Source of the DNA: Actinophytocola sp050699915
GTDB taxonomy: Bacteria > Actinomycetota > Actinomycetes > Mycobacteriales > Pseudonocardiaceae
NCBI RefSeq assembly: GCF_050699915.1
Contig: NZ_JBOHGA010000227.1
Location: 1-9,542, forward strand
Direction: 5' to 3'
Length of the DNA stretch: 9,542 nt
The position numbers and the translations under genes were made by a program. Below the pieces are notes generated by a model. It saw nothing but the letters and a program-made list of their open reading frames with translations, did no database searches and had not been told where the DNA came from. Positions 9,443 through 9,542 of the stretch are shown here, piece after piece (positions within the stretch are counted from its first letter, which is position 1; each line of letters opens with the position of its first letter).

Positions 9443-9542
9443 GCACCAACCTCCCACTTCGCGGCCGGCGCCGGCACGCCGACGTGCCCCTCGGGTCCGC
9501 CGACGTCCTGCCCCGCCGCGCCGCGGCCGCCTGGCCCAAGCG
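9439..9542 (+). CDS. Unidentified gene, 5' end only (runs off right edge)
   Basis: An ATG at 9439 overlaps the cyclase stop (ATGA) and the frame stays open for 34 codons to the right edge, beginning MSTNLPLRGRRRHADVPLGS. Tight coupling argues that it is a real gene acting with the cyclase. The fragment is too short to identify. The pattern SADVLPRRAAAAWPKR loosely recalls the N-terminus of adenylate-forming acyl-CoA ligases, where an L-RR-A---P-R motif precedes the first domain. That is a guess, and other polyketide tailoring proteins are equally possible. Confidence 0.6.
   Translation, partial: MSTNLPLRGRRRHADVPLGSADVLPRRAAAAWPK

Noticed and set aside
9463..9475. GCCGGCGCCGGC-type palindrome near the right edge
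   Set aside because: It falls in the coding start of the last gene and is expected by chance in such GC-rich sequence.

Overview
The window is GC-rich DNA (strong G/C preference at third codon positions, GTG starts, rare TTA codons) from an actinomycete. A Pseudonocardiales-type filamentous actinomycete is my best guess, inferred from gene content and codon style rather than proven. No rRNA, tRNA, CRISPR array, transposase or integrase was seen.

Left region (1-1648): a divergent pair. On the minus strand is the 5' part of a DrrA-like drug-export ABC ATPase, which runs off the left edge. On the plus strand is a TetR-family repressor with a TetR_C_1-type ligand domain. The short gap between them holds two copies of a 13-bp palindrome arranged as a perfect inverted repeat, the likely operators for both genes. 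Next (1736-2635) is a stand-alone BASS-family (bile acid:sodium symporter fold) membrane transporter.

Central region (2740-8669): four plus-strand genes with gaps of 44, -1 and 16 bp, probably one transcript. They are an EtfD-like membrane Fe-S/heme b oxidoreductase, KorA and KorB (2-oxoglutarate:ferredoxin oxidoreductase), and a Stf0-type PAPS-dependent sulfotransferase. In mycobacteria, EtfD passes electrons from fatty-acid beta-oxidation to quinone, and KorAB gives a TCA step that makes reduced ferredoxin. Having both in one cluster suggests a module for growth on fatty acids. An 11-bp stem covers the korA start codon. korB has a codon pattern unlike korA, and stf0 carries a TTA codon.

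Right region (8670-9542): a 251-bp gap with overlapping small hairpins, then a single-domain SRPBCC aromatase/cyclase resembling type II polyketide cyclases. It is ATGA-coupled to a gene cut by the right edge. This may be the border of an aromatic polyketide or spore-pigment cluster, but the window ends before a ketosynthase could confirm it.

Most genes belong to recognisable families. I see no clear, wholly undescribed system. The features most worth following are the etfD-korAB-stf0 grouping, the korA start hairpin, the korB codon mosaic and the possible polyketide cluster edge.
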